Assembly: GCF_916618745.1 (NCBI RefSeq)
Contig: NZ_OU745373.1
Coordinates: forward strand, 1,936,501-2,000,500
Origin: Cardiobacterium sp. Marseille-Q4385
GTDB lineage: Bacteria > Pseudomonadota > Gammaproteobacteria > Cardiobacteriales > Cardiobacteriaceae
Direction of reading: 5' to 3'
Length of the DNA: 64,000 nt
Under the pieces are notes generated by a model. It was not told where the DNA came from and searched no databases. It saw only the letters and a list, made by a program, of their open reading frames with translations. Position numbers and translations under genes: made by a program. Below are positions 28,601-35,859 of this stretch, in pieces (the stretch's first letter is position 1; each line of letters begins with the position of its first letter).

Positions 28601-31600
28601 AAAGCGCAGCCGCTGACCCGGCGAAACCCGTCCTGGAAAAAGGCACGGGGGCAGAACAAGGCGGCGTGACCGTCACCCCGGGGGCGAACACCGACAAAGT
28701 CGACATCACCTACACCGACGAAGACGACAAAGCGCAGACCATCACCGTGAGCAAAGGCCCGGCGGGCCAATGGCTGGCGACGGGCGTGCCGGAGAACCAG
28801 GGCATCACCGTGGATGCCGCCACGGGTGCCGTCAAACTGCCGCCGGATGCGGTGAAAGACAACAGCCCGGTCCAAGCCGTGGCGCACAACGGTGGTAACC
28901 CGACGACGGCGAGCGAACAAATAACGTCCGATAACGACGGCATCACCCCGCCGCCGCCGGCGAACCACGCACCGACCCTAGAAGTCAGCGTGACCCTGCA
29001 CCCAGAACAAGGACAGGCAACAGAAGGCCAACAAGTCGCGACCAGCCGTGGCGCTGACCAAGATGGCGACAGCCTGACCTACAGCCTGACCCCGAACAGC
29101 GACCCGAACGGCTACTACAGCATCGACCCGGCGACGGGCACCGTAAGCCTGACCGCCGCGGGCGCTGCGCACGTCAACGCGGGCGAAGACCTGCCGGCCG
29201 TATCCGTGACCGTCAGTGACGGCAAAGAAAGCGTGAACGCGAGCGGCAACGTGGACAAAACCATCGACACCCCGCAAGGCGAGGCGCCGAACGCCAACGA
29301 CGACAACCTGGACGGCCTCAAAATAGGGGCAACCGCGACGATCAACGTCCTGACGAACGACCGGGATGCCCAGGGCGACATTGACCCGACGACCGTACAA
29401 CTCCTGGACGGCAGCGGCAACAAAGTGAAGACCCTGGAAGTGAGCGGCGAAGGCACCTGGAAGGTTGCCAACGATGGCACCGTGACCTTCAGCCCGGCTG
29501 CTGGCTTTACTGGCAGCCCGACACCGGTCAAATACACCGTAAGCGACAAAGCGGGCCACGAAAGCCAGCCGGCGACCATCACCCTGACCTACGAAAGCGC
29601 AGCCGCTGACCCGGCGAAACCCGTCCTGGAAAAAGGCACGGGGGCAGAACAGGGCGGCGTGACCGTCACCCCGGGGGCGAACACCGACAAAGTCGACATC
29701 ACCTACACCGACGAAGACGACAAAGCGCAGACCATCACCGTGAGCAAAGGCCCGGCGGGCCAATGGCTGGCGACGGGCGTGCCGGAGAACCAGGGCATCA
29801 CCGTGGATGCCGCCACGGGTGCCGTCAAACTGCCGCCGGATGCGGTGAAAGACAACAGCCCGGTCCAAGCCGTGGCGCACAACGGTGGTAACCCGACGAC
29901 GGCGAGCGAACAAATAACGTCCGATAACGACGGCATCACCCCGCCGCCGCCGGCGAACCACGCACCGACCCTAGAAGTCAGCGTGACCCTGCACCCAGAA
30001 CAAGGACAGGCAACAGAAGGCCAACAAGTCGCGACCAGCCGTGGCGCTGACCAAGATGGCGACAGCCTGACCTACAGCCTGACCCCGAACAGCGACCCGA
30101 ACGGCTACTACAGCATCGACCCGGCGACGGGCACCGTAAGCCTGACCGCCGCGGGCGCTGCGCACGTCAACGCGGGCGAAGACCTGCCGGCCGTATCCGT
30201 GACCGTCAGTGACGGCAAAGAAAGCGTGAACGCGAGCGGCAACGTGGACAAAACCATCGACACCCCGCAAGGCGAGGCGCCGAACGCCAACGACGACAAC
30301 CTGGACGGCCTCAAAATAGGGGCAACCGCGACGATCAACGTCCTGACGAACGACCGGGATGCCCAGGGCGACATTGACCCGACGACCGTACAACTCCTGG
30401 ACGGCAGCGGCAACAAAGTGAAGACCCTGGAAGTGAGCGGCGAAGGCACCTGGAAGGTTGCCAACGATGGCACCGTGACCTTCAGCCCGGCTGCTGGCTT
30501 TACTGGCAGCCCGACACCGGTCAAATACACCGTAAGCGACAAAGCGGGCCACGAAAGCCAGCCGGCGACCATCACCCTGACCTACGAAAGCGCAGCCGCT
30601 GACCCGGCGAAACCCGTCCTGGACAAAGGCACGGGGGCAGAACAAGGCGGCGTGACCGTCACCCCGGGGGCGAACACCGACAAAGTCGACATCACCTACA
30701 CCGACGAAGACGACAAAGCGCAGACCATCACCGTGAGCAAAGGCCCGGCGGGCCAATGGCTGGCGACGGGCGTGCCGGAGAACCAGGGCATCACCGTGGA
30801 TGCCGCCACGGGTGCCGTCAAACTGCCGCCGGATGCGGTGAAAGACAACAGCCCGGTCCAAGCCGTGGCGCACAACGGTGGTAACCCGACGACGGCGAGC
30901 GAACAAATAACGTCCGATAACGACGGCATCACCCCGCCGCCGCCGGCGAACCACGCACCGACCCTAGAAGTCAGCGTGACCCTGCACCCAGAACAAGGAC
31001 AGGCAACAGAAGGCCAACAAGTCGCGACCAGCCGTGGCGCTGACCAAGATGGCGACAGCCTGACCTACAGCCTGACCCCGAACAGCGACCCGAACGGCTA
31101 CTACAGCATCGACCCGGCGACGGGCACCGTAAGCCTGACCGCCGCGGGCGCTGCGCACGTCAACGCGGGCGAAGACCTGCCGGCCGTATCCGTGACCGTC
31201 AGTGACGGCAAAGAAAGCGTGAACGCGAGCGGCAACGTGGACAAAACCATCGACACCCCGCAAGGCGAGGCGCCGAACGCCAACGACGACAACCTGGACG
31301 GCCTCAAAATAGGGGCAACCGCGACGATCAACGTCCTGACGAACGACCGGGATGCCCAGGGCGACATTGACCCGACGACCGTACAACTCCTGGACGGCAG
31401 CGGCAACAAAGTGAAGACCCTGGAAGTGAGCGGCGAAGGCACCTGGAAGGTTGCCAACGATGGCACCGTAACCTTCAGCCCGGCTGCTGGCTTTACTGGC
31501 AGCCCGACACCGGTCAAATACACCGTAAGCGACAAAGCGGGCCACGAAAGCCAGCCGGGTACGATCACGGTGACCTACGACAATGTGACGCCGCCGCAGC

Positions 31601-34600
31601 CGCAGAAGATAGACCCGCCGACGGTGGCAGCAGATCCGGCACACCAAGGTGGCATGATCGTGACGCCGGTGGACAAGGCGACGACCCTGACGGTGAACTA
31701 CACCGACGAGAAAGACCAGGCGCAGACCATCACCGTAGTCAAAGATCCGCAAACGGGCGAATGGAAACCGGAAGGCAAGTTGCCGAGCGATGACATCAAA
31801 GTTGATCCTGCGACGGGCAAAGTCACCCTGCCGCCGGACGAAGTCAAAGACGGCAGCACCGTGGTTGCGAAGAACGGCGACGGCACCCTGACGAGTGACG
31901 AAAAGAGCGGCATAGCACCGAACGATGATGGCAATACGCCGAGCGAAGTCGAGGTAGCGAGCATCACCGGTGACAAGGCAGTGGAAGGCACGGCTCTCAC
32001 TTACGACGTCACGCTGAACAAAGCGCCGACCGCCGATACCGAAATCACCCTCAAGTTGGCGAACGGTAGTGGCGATGTGGCGACTGACCTTGGCAAAGAA
32101 ATCGAAGTGAGCGTTGACGGTGGCAACACCTGGACGAAAGTCACGCCAGACGCCGACGGCAACTTCAAAGTCACCGTACCGGCGGGCAGCACGAACGGCA
32201 TCAAAGTTCAGGTGCCGACGGTTGATGACACGGCAGTGGAAGGTGACGAAACCATCCGCCTCGAGGGCAAGGCAGCCAAACAAGCTGATACCGTCGTCGG
32301 CGAAGGCACGATCGTTGACAACGACGTGACCGGTCGCGAACCACCGGCGCCAACTGTGGCCCAAGACCCGGATCACAAAGGCGGCATGGTAATCACCCCG
32401 ACCGACGGGGCGGACAAACTGGAGGTCAAATACACCGACGAAAGCGACCAGCCGCAGACCATCACCGTGGTCAAAGACCCGGCGACGGGCGAATGGAAGC
32501 CGGAAGGCCAGCTGCCGAGCAAAGACATCACCGTTGATCCGGCGACGGGCAAAGTGACCCTGCCGCCGAAAGACGTCAAAGACGGCTCGGATGTGACAGC
32601 GACTAACAACGTCGGCCCTGACAGCAGCGTCCCGGCGCACGGCAAGGCTGATAGCAACGACGTCAATCCGAACCCGCCGCAGCCAAACGAGCCGGTCGTT
32701 ACCATCAGTGGCAGCGACAAAGTCAACGAAGGCGAAACGGCGACCTACACCGTCAAGCTGGACAAACCGGCGGACAAAGACGTCACCGTCACCGTCACCC
32801 TGACGCACAAAGGTACAGAAGACGCCGACTTCACCACGGCACCGGATGCGACCAAGACCCTGACCATCAAGGCGGGCGAAACCGAGGCGAAAATCACCCT
32901 GGAAGCAGCCAAAGACGGCAAGTTTGAAGGGGCGGAACACTACAACCTCAGCATCAGCAACCCGCAGGGAGCCCAACTGGGTACAGAAACCAGCGTTGAT
33001 ACCCAAATCGTTGATGGCGATACCCCGCCGCCGCCGGCTGTGGCCCAAGACCCGGATCACAAAGGCGGCATGGTAATCACCCCGGCCGACAAGGCGGACA
33101 AACTGGAGGTCAAATACACCGACGAAAGCGACCAGCCGCAGACCATCACCGTGGTCAAAGACCCGACGACGGGCGAATGGAAGCCGGAAGGTACCCTGCC
33201 GCACAAAGACATCACCGTCGATCCGAAAACGGGCAAAGTGACCCTGCCGCCGGATGCGGTGAAAGACCAGAGCGACGTCATTGCCGAAAACAGCGGCGGT
33301 GGCAAGACCTCGGAAGGCAAAGGCACCGCCGGTGAAGACGATGCGAACCAACCGCAGCCGGTCGAGCCGAAAGTCAGCATCAGCGGCGACGAAAACGTCA
33401 CCGAGGGTGAAAGCGCGACCTACAAAGTCACGCTGGATAAGCCAGCAGACAAAGACATCACCGTCACCGTCACCCTGAAACACGGCGAGACCAGCGATGC
33501 CGACTTCAGCCCGGCACCGGAAATCAACAAAACGCTGACCATACCGGCGGGCAAAACCGAAGTAGAGTTCAAGCTGAACACCGTGGATGACAAACAGGCC
33601 GAAGGCAAAGAAACCTACAGCCTGACCCTGAGCGAGCCGAAAGGGGCGCAACTGGGCGACCACACCAGCGTGACGACGGCGATCAACGACGCGACCACCC
33701 CGCCGCCTGCAACACCGCAAGTGAAGAGCGTGAGTTCGCCGCAGGCGGAAGAAGGCAAGGCGCTGGTCTACGAAGTAGCGCTGGATGCCCCGCAGGCAGA
33801 CACCCCGGTGGAACTGACCCTGAAAAACGGCACGGCGACCCTGGGTACCGACACCGGCAAACCGGTAGAAATAAGCACCGACGGCGGCAACACCTGGACA
33901 GAAGTCACCCCGGGCAGCGACGGTAAATTCAGTGCGACCGTCCCGGCGGGTAGCGACAAAGGCGTACAAGTCAAAGTGCCGACGGTGACCGATACCGACA
34001 CCGAAGGCGACGAAACCCTGACGCTGGATGCCGCAGCAGCGGATCAAACCACTCCGGCCACAGGCACTGGCACCATCACCGATGTGCCGCCGGTTGCTCC
34101 GCAAGCGCCGAATGTTGCCGCAGGAACCGAACAAGGCAGCGTCACCGTGACCCCGTCGACCGGTGCGGACAAACTGACCATCACCTACAAAGACGAAGGC
34201 AAGGCAGACCATGAAGTCGTGGTGAACAAAGACCCGGCCAGTGGCGAATGGAAAGGCACCGACCTGCCGGATGGCGTTACCGTAGATGCCAAGACAGGTG
34301 TTGTCACCATCGCGGCGAAAGCCGTGCTGGATAACAGCGAAGTCAAGGCTGTGGCCGCGACCGGTACACTCAGCAGCGACGCAGGTAGTGGTACTGCCGG
34401 TGAAGATGCCGTCAATAATATGACCGGCAACGCAACCAGCGAAGCCATTGCAGCGGATAAAGTCGGTCTGAGCGGTGAGTATTACGGCTACAATGACAAT
34501 GGTATTGACCGCTTGGTGCAAAACAATCCAAAAGTCGCCGCTAATGTCCGTTATCACGCTGATGACAAAAAATCCGGTGTCAATATGCCAGGTTTCCCCG

Positions 34601-35727
34601 CAAATAACCTGTATGATCTTGATTTCACCGAGAAGATGATCAACGGGCGTAATGGCAGCAAGGTTACTGGCGAGATCAAATCTGCAGCCGAAGGCACCCC
34701 AGATGCACGCTTCACCGTTACCGATATCAATTATGGTGGTAAAGCAGCGGTGTCCAGCGGTCTCGCCAACAACGAGAAAACCGCTGTGGGTCAAGGCTTA
34801 AGCCAAAGCAGTGCACTGCGCAACTTCCTTGACGTCAATGGCGCGGAAGATGCTGATTCCGCCAGAGTCGAAGCGGGCGCGCCATATAATGGTACTTCTG
34901 GCCTCGGCTATACCACTGATGCTGCCGTACGGATCGTGGGCCACGTCTATTTCGGTGAAGGCACCTACGACTTCAAGTTTGCACTTGATAACGGAGCAAC
35001 AGTTCGTATTGATGGCAAAGATATCTACAAAGATTTCTCCATCAGCGAGGCCGATACGCTTGGCAAGCACCCGAATGGTATCCACCTGACTGAAGGTGTA
35101 CATAGCGTGGAAATTATCTATCTTGAAGAAGGTTCGGTTTCCACCCTGCATATGCAATACAAAGCGCATGGTGCAGCGGATAGCACCTATCAGACTTTGG
35201 GGCTGGATAACAATCTCATGCTCAAACCAGAAGCCAGTCTGGATCTAAACCAGTTGCAAGACGTGCACAATACCGGCACGGCAAACAACCCGGCATGGCA
35301 CGTCCGCACCGGCGCAACGCTGGACGGTAGTGAAGGCAAAGACGATATCACCGGATCCGAAGGTCGCGACTTCATCTATGGCCACGACGGCAACGACAGC
35401 CTGACTGGTGGTAAGGGCGGCGATACCTTCATCTACAATACGAAGGCAGCGAATGGCCACGATGTCATCAAGGACTTCAAAATTGGCGAAGACAAAATCT
35501 CGCTCACCGATCTATTGGATACCAAGAGCATTGACGCCAAAGCGCCGGGCTGGAAAGGCCTATCGGAAATCCAGAACGCCCAGTGGGACGACAGCGCACA
35601 CAAACTCAGCTTCGACACCACCGATGGCGTGAAAACCTACCACAACAGCATCACCTTTGAGGGCATGACCCAAAGCTATCACAGCGTGGACGACTTCCTC
35701 AGGGAAAATGGCAACGGCATCATCTGA
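19666..35727 (+). CDS. Giant repetitive adhesin, BapA/LapA type, type I secreted
   Basis: A 5,353-residue surface protein. Residues 1-175 form a BapA-like prefix domain ending in a hydrophobic segment (SPWAILGGLVAIGGLAAL, about 152-170) that may retain the protein in the outer membrane. A Pro/Asn-rich linker and several CshA-type Ig-like repeats (AGEGTW, FTPxxGFTGNP, KYTVAD) follow. Then come nine 331-residue units and a partial tenth (from residue 782). Next are further Ig-like and Calx-beta-type modules (about 3960-4920). A PA14-like domain (LSGEYYGYNDNG, VYFGEGTYDFKFALDNGATV) and an RTX calcium-binding nonapeptide stretch (YGHDGNDSLTGGKGGDTF) follow. The C-terminus (IKDFKIGEDKISLTDLL) is the type I secretion target region. 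No transporter, LapD or LapG gene is nearby. It likely mediates biofilm formation or host attachment. Confidence 0.95.
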   Translation: MAKQIVLTLAKVKGSSNSADIVDQVNINTASGSPVHIRAVDNVYYQLTDLSTQYGPENIMTQRVGNDLYIAFEGESIDNPSLIIDGYYSLNPNGSKNLLVGQHENGSFYPYIPESAQQADAVHMLADHVAAGQALGGESHFAGIVPVGASGGISPWAILGGLVAIGGLAALASHNSDSKNDNSGIQPAPPPPVPNPPSDDTNNPNNPNQPSNVNPVANADKATGVKGQPVTIDVLANDTDPQGKETLNAKSVTILNASGQGVKTLTVAGEGTWVVGEDGKITFTPDAGFTGNPTPIKYTVADKDGNVSQPAEVTLTYEAAPQPNPNPNPNPGPNPNPGPTPGPGNGVVTVSGEPQVGKTLTANISDVDGVPTSGISYQWFASGVAIPGATGPTYTIKPGDKGKNLSVHVEYTDNAGNQESTNSSPTFAVTDGTTPPQGATPVANPDSVTGVPGRPVTVDVLANDTDADGKSTINPGGVRLVDAAGNRVRSLTVAGEGKWEVDTTTGKVTFTPETGFTGNPTPVKYSITDVDGHISQPATITINYNGVFPPGAVKPVAADDAVSATAGQPVEVDVLANDSDPQGNNTLDKSSVKLLDTNNRPVTTLTVAGEGTWAVNPTTGKITFTPAAGFTGNPKPVKYTVADVDGNVSDPASVTVTYDGTTPPPTNVKPVAADDTGKGTAGQPVEVDVLANDSDPQGNHTLDKSSVKLLDTNNRPVTTLTVAGEGTWAVNPTTGKITFTPAAGFTGNPKPVKYTVADVDGNVSDPASVTVTYDGTTPPPPANHAPTLEVSVTLHPEQGQATEGQQVATSRGADQDGDSLTYSLTPNSDPNGYYSIDPATGTVSLTAAGAAHVNAGEDLPAVSVTVSDGKESVNASGNVDKTIDTPQGEAPNANDDNLDGLKIGATATINVLTNDRDAQGDIDPTTVQLLDGSGNKVKTLEVSGEGTWKVANDGTVTFSPAAGFTGSPTPVKYTVSDKAGHESQPATITLTYESAAADPAKPVLEKGTGAEQGGVTVTPGANTDKVDITYTDEDDKAQTITVSKGPAGQWLATGVPENQGITVDAATGAVKLPPDAVKDNSPVQAVAHNGGNPTTASEQITSDNDGITPPPPANHAPTLEVSVTLHPEQGQATEGQQVATSRGADQDGDSLTYSLTPNSDPNGYYSIDPATGTVSLTAAGAAHVNAGEDLPAVSVTVSDGKESVNASGNVDKTIDTPQGEAPNANDDNLDGLKIGATATINVLTNDRDAQGDIDPTTVQLLDGSGNKVKTLEVSGEGTWKVANDGTVTFSPAAGFTGSPTPVKYTVSDKAGHESQPATITLTYESAAADPAKPVLEKGTGAEQGGVTVTPGANTDKVDITYTDEDDKAQTITVSKGPAGQWLATGVPENQGITVDAATGAVKLPPDAVKDNSPVQAVAHNGGNPTTASEQITSDNDGITPPPPANHAPTLEVSVTLHPEQGQATEGQQVATSRGADQDGDSLTYSLTPNSDPNGYYSIDPATGTVSLTAAGAAHVNAGEDLPAVSVTVSDGKESVNASGNVDKTIDTPQGEAPNANDDNLDGLKIGATATINVLTNDRDAQGDIDPTTVQLLDGSGNKVKTLEVSGEGTWKVANDGTVTFSPAAGFTGSPTPVKYTVSDKAGHESQPATITLTYESAAADPAKPVLEKGTGAEQGGVTVTPGANTDKVDITYTDEDDKAQTITVSKGPAGQWLATGVPENQGITVDAATGAVKLPPDAVKDNSPVQAVAHNGGNPTTASEQITSDNDGITPPPPANHAPTLEVSVTLHPEQGQATEGQQVATSRGADQDGDSLTYSLTPNSDPNGYYSIDPATGTVSLTAAGAAHVNAGEDLPAVSVTVSDGKESVNASGNVDKTIDTPQGEAPNANDDNLDGLKIGATATINVLTNDRDAQGDIDPTTVQLLDGSGNKVKTLEVSGEGTWKVANDGTVTFSPAAGFTGSPTPVKYTVSDKAGHESQPATITLTYESAAADPAKPVLEKGTGAEQGGVTVTPGANTDKVDITYTDEDDKAQTITVSKGPAGQWLATGVPENQGITVDAATGAVKLPPDAVKDNSPVQAVAHNGGNPTTASEQITSDNDGITPPPPANHAPTLEVSVTLHPEQGQATEGQQVATSRGADQDGDSLTYSLTPNSDPNGYYSIDPATGTVSLTAAGAAHVNAGEDLPAVSVTVSDGKESVNASGNVDKTIDTPQGEAPNANDDNLDGLKIGATATINVLTNDRDAQGDIDPTTVQLLDGSGNKVKTLEVSGEGTWKVANDGTVTFSPAAGFTGSPTPVKYTVSDKAGHESQPATITLTYESAAADPAKPVLEKGTGAEQGGVTVTPGANTDKVDITYTDEDDKAQTITVSKGPAGQWLATGVPENQGITVDAATGAVKLPPDAVKDNSPVQAVAHNGGNPTTASEQITSDNDGITPPPPANHAPTLEVSVTLHPEQGQATEGQQVATSRGADQDGDSLTYSLTPNSDPNGYYSIDPATGTVSLTAAGAAHVNAGEDLPAVSVTVSDGKESVNASGNVDKTIDTPQGEAPNANDDNLDGLKIGATATINVLTNDRDAQGDIDPTTVQLLDGSGNKVKTLEVSGEGTWKVANDGTVTFSPAAGFTGSPTPVKYTVSDKAGHESQPATITLTYESAAADPAKPVLEKGTGAEQGGVTVTPGANTDKVDITYTDEDDKAQTITVSKGPAGQWLATGVPENQGITVDAATGAVKLPPDAVKDNSPVQAVAHNGGNPTTASEQITSDNDGITPPPPANHAPTLEVSVTLHPEQGQATEGQQVATSRGADQDGDSLTYSLTPNSDPNGYYSIDPATGTVSLTAAGAAHVNAGEDLPAVSVTVSDGKESVNASGNVDKTIDTPQGEAPNANDDNLDGLKIGATATINVLTNDRDAQGDIDPTTVQLLDGSGNKVKTLEVSGEGTWKVANDGTVTFSPAAGFTGSPTPVKYTVSDKAGHESQPATITLTYESAAADPAKPVLEKGTGAEQGGVTVTPGANTDKVDITYTDEDDKAQTITVSKGPAGQWLATGVPENQGITVDAATGAVKLPPDAVKDNSPVQAVAHNGGNPTTASEQITSDNDGITPPPPANHAPTLEVSVTLHPEQGQATEGQQVATSRGADQDGDSLTYSLTPNSDPNGYYSIDPATGTVSLTAAGAAHVNAGEDLPAVSVTVSDGKESVNASGNVDKTIDTPQGEAPNANDDNLDGLKIGATATINVLTNDRDAQGDIDPTTVQLLDGSGNKVKTLEVSGEGTWKVANDGTVTFSPAAGFTGSPTPVKYTVSDKAGHESQPATITLTYESAAADPAKPVLEKGTGAEQGGVTVTPGANTDKVDITYTDEDDKAQTITVSKGPAGQWLATGVPENQGITVDAATGAVKLPPDAVKDNSPVQAVAHNGGNPTTASEQITSDNDGITPPPPANHAPTLEVSVTLHPEQGQATEGQQVATSRGADQDGDSLTYSLTPNSDPNGYYSIDPATGTVSLTAAGAAHVNAGEDLPAVSVTVSDGKESVNASGNVDKTIDTPQGEAPNANDDNLDGLKIGATATINVLTNDRDAQGDIDPTTVQLLDGSGNKVKTLEVSGEGTWKVANDGTVTFSPAAGFTGSPTPVKYTVSDKAGHESQPATITLTYESAAADPAKPVLDKGTGAEQGGVTVTPGANTDKVDITYTDEDDKAQTITVSKGPAGQWLATGVPENQGITVDAATGAVKLPPDAVKDNSPVQAVAHNGGNPTTASEQITSDNDGITPPPPANHAPTLEVSVTLHPEQGQATEGQQVATSRGADQDGDSLTYSLTPNSDPNGYYSIDPATGTVSLTAAGAAHVNAGEDLPAVSVTVSDGKESVNASGNVDKTIDTPQGEAPNANDDNLDGLKIGATATINVLTNDRDAQGDIDPTTVQLLDGSGNKVKTLEVSGEGTWKVANDGTVTFSPAAGFTGSPTPVKYTVSDKAGHESQPGTITVTYDNVTPPQPQKIDPPTVAADPAHQGGMIVTPVDKATTLTVNYTDEKDQAQTITVVKDPQTGEWKPEGKLPSDDIKVDPATGKVTLPPDEVKDGSTVVAKNGDGTLTSDEKSGIAPNDDGNTPSEVEVASITGDKAVEGTALTYDVTLNKAPTADTEITLKLANGSGDVATDLGKEIEVSVDGGNTWTKVTPDADGNFKVTVPAGSTNGIKVQVPTVDDTAVEGDETIRLEGKAAKQADTVVGEGTIVDNDVTGREPPAPTVAQDPDHKGGMVITPTDGADKLEVKYTDESDQPQTITVVKDPATGEWKPEGQLPSKDITVDPATGKVTLPPKDVKDGSDVTATNNVGPDSSVPAHGKADSNDVNPNPPQPNEPVVTISGSDKVNEGETATYTVKLDKPADKDVTVTVTLTHKGTEDADFTTAPDATKTLTIKAGETEAKITLEAAKDGKFEGAEHYNLSISNPQGAQLGTETSVDTQIVDGDTPPPPAVAQDPDHKGGMVITPADKADKLEVKYTDESDQPQTITVVKDPTTGEWKPEGTLPHKDITVDPKTGKVTLPPDAVKDQSDVIAENSGGGKTSEGKGTAGEDDANQPQPVEPKVSISGDENVTEGESATYKVTLDKPADKDITVTVTLKHGETSDADFSPAPEINKTLTIPAGKTEVEFKLNTVDDKQAEGKETYSLTLSEPKGAQLGDHTSVTTAINDATTPPPATPQVKSVSSPQAEEGKALVYEVALDAPQADTPVELTLKNGTATLGTDTGKPVEISTDGGNTWTEVTPGSDGKFSATVPAGSDKGVQVKVPTVTDTDTEGDETLTLDAAAADQTTPATGTGTITDVPPVAPQAPNVAAGTEQGSVTVTPSTGADKLTITYKDEGKADHEVVVNKDPASGEWKGTDLPDGVTVDAKTGVVTIAAKAVLDNSEVKAVAATGTLSSDAGSGTAGEDAVNNMTGNATSEAIAADKVGLSGEYYGYNDNGIDRLVQNNPKVAANVRYHADDKKSGVNMPGFPANNLYDLDFTEKMINGRNGSKVTGEIKSAAEGTPDARFTVTDINYGGKAAVSSGLANNEKTAVGQGLSQSSALRNFLDVNGAEDADSARVEAGAPYNGTSGLGYTTDAAVRIVGHVYFGEGTYDFKFALDNGATVRIDGKDIYKDFSISEADTLGKHPNGIHLTEGVHSVEIIYLEEGSVSTLHMQYKAHGAADSTYQTLGLDNNLMLKPEASLDLNQLQDVHNTGTANNPAWHVRTGATLDGSEGKDDITGSEGRDFIYGHDGNDSLTGGKGGDTFIYNTKAANGHDVIKDFKIGEDKISLTDLLDTKSIDAKAPGWKGLSEIQNAQWDDSAHKLSFDTTDGVKTYHNSITFEGMTQSYHSVDDFLRENGNGII
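22009..31557 (+). repeat. Nine and a partial tenth 993-bp tandem units inside the adhesin gene
   Basis: Units start at 22009 and every 993 bp (331 codons) to 30946; the tenth stops matching near 31557. Each encodes a cadherin-like module (ANHAPTLEV, DQDGDSLTYSL), a CshA-type module (NDDNLDGL, GTWKVANDGTV) and a third Ig-like module (AEQGGVTVTPGANTDKV) ending in a TPPPP linker. I found only three variable bases: GTGACC/GTAACC (A in units 2, 6, 10), GAACAGGGC/GAACAAGGC (A in units 3, 7, 9), and one Glu-to-Asp change in unit 9. Confidence 0.95.
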
Positions 35728-35753
35728 TGCGTGCCAGTGGTACAACGACCAAA

Positions 35754-35777
35754 GCCACCCGTAAGGGTGGCTTTTTT
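35754..35777 (+). terminator. Terminator after the adhesin gene
   Basis: GCCACCC, loop GTAA, GGGTGGC, then TTTTTT, 27 bp after the adhesin stop codon. Confidence 0.9.
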
Positions 35778-35801
35778 ATGGTTGACAGGTTTGCATACAA
35801 C

Positions 35802-35833
35802 AAAAAAGCCTCTCCCTGGGGAAGAGGCTTTTA
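35802..35833 (-). terminator. Terminator after the leucine-rich-repeat gene
   Basis: On the minus strand AAAAGCCTCT and AGAGGCTTTTTT form a hairpin around a CCCCAGGG-containing loop, 27 bp beyond the stop codon of the LRR gene. Confidence 0.85.
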
Positions 35834-35859
35834 TCGCGTATGAAGGTTTTCGGTTAGGG

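Noticed and set aside
30964..34794. A 1,276-codon open frame antisense to the adhesin gene, and repeated 327-codon antisense frames in each 993-bp unit
   Set aside because: They arise because the adhesin uses C-ending codons that leave the antisense frame without stops. The translations are low-complexity (His/Arg/Val-rich) with no family resemblance, and no promoter or ribosome site supports them.
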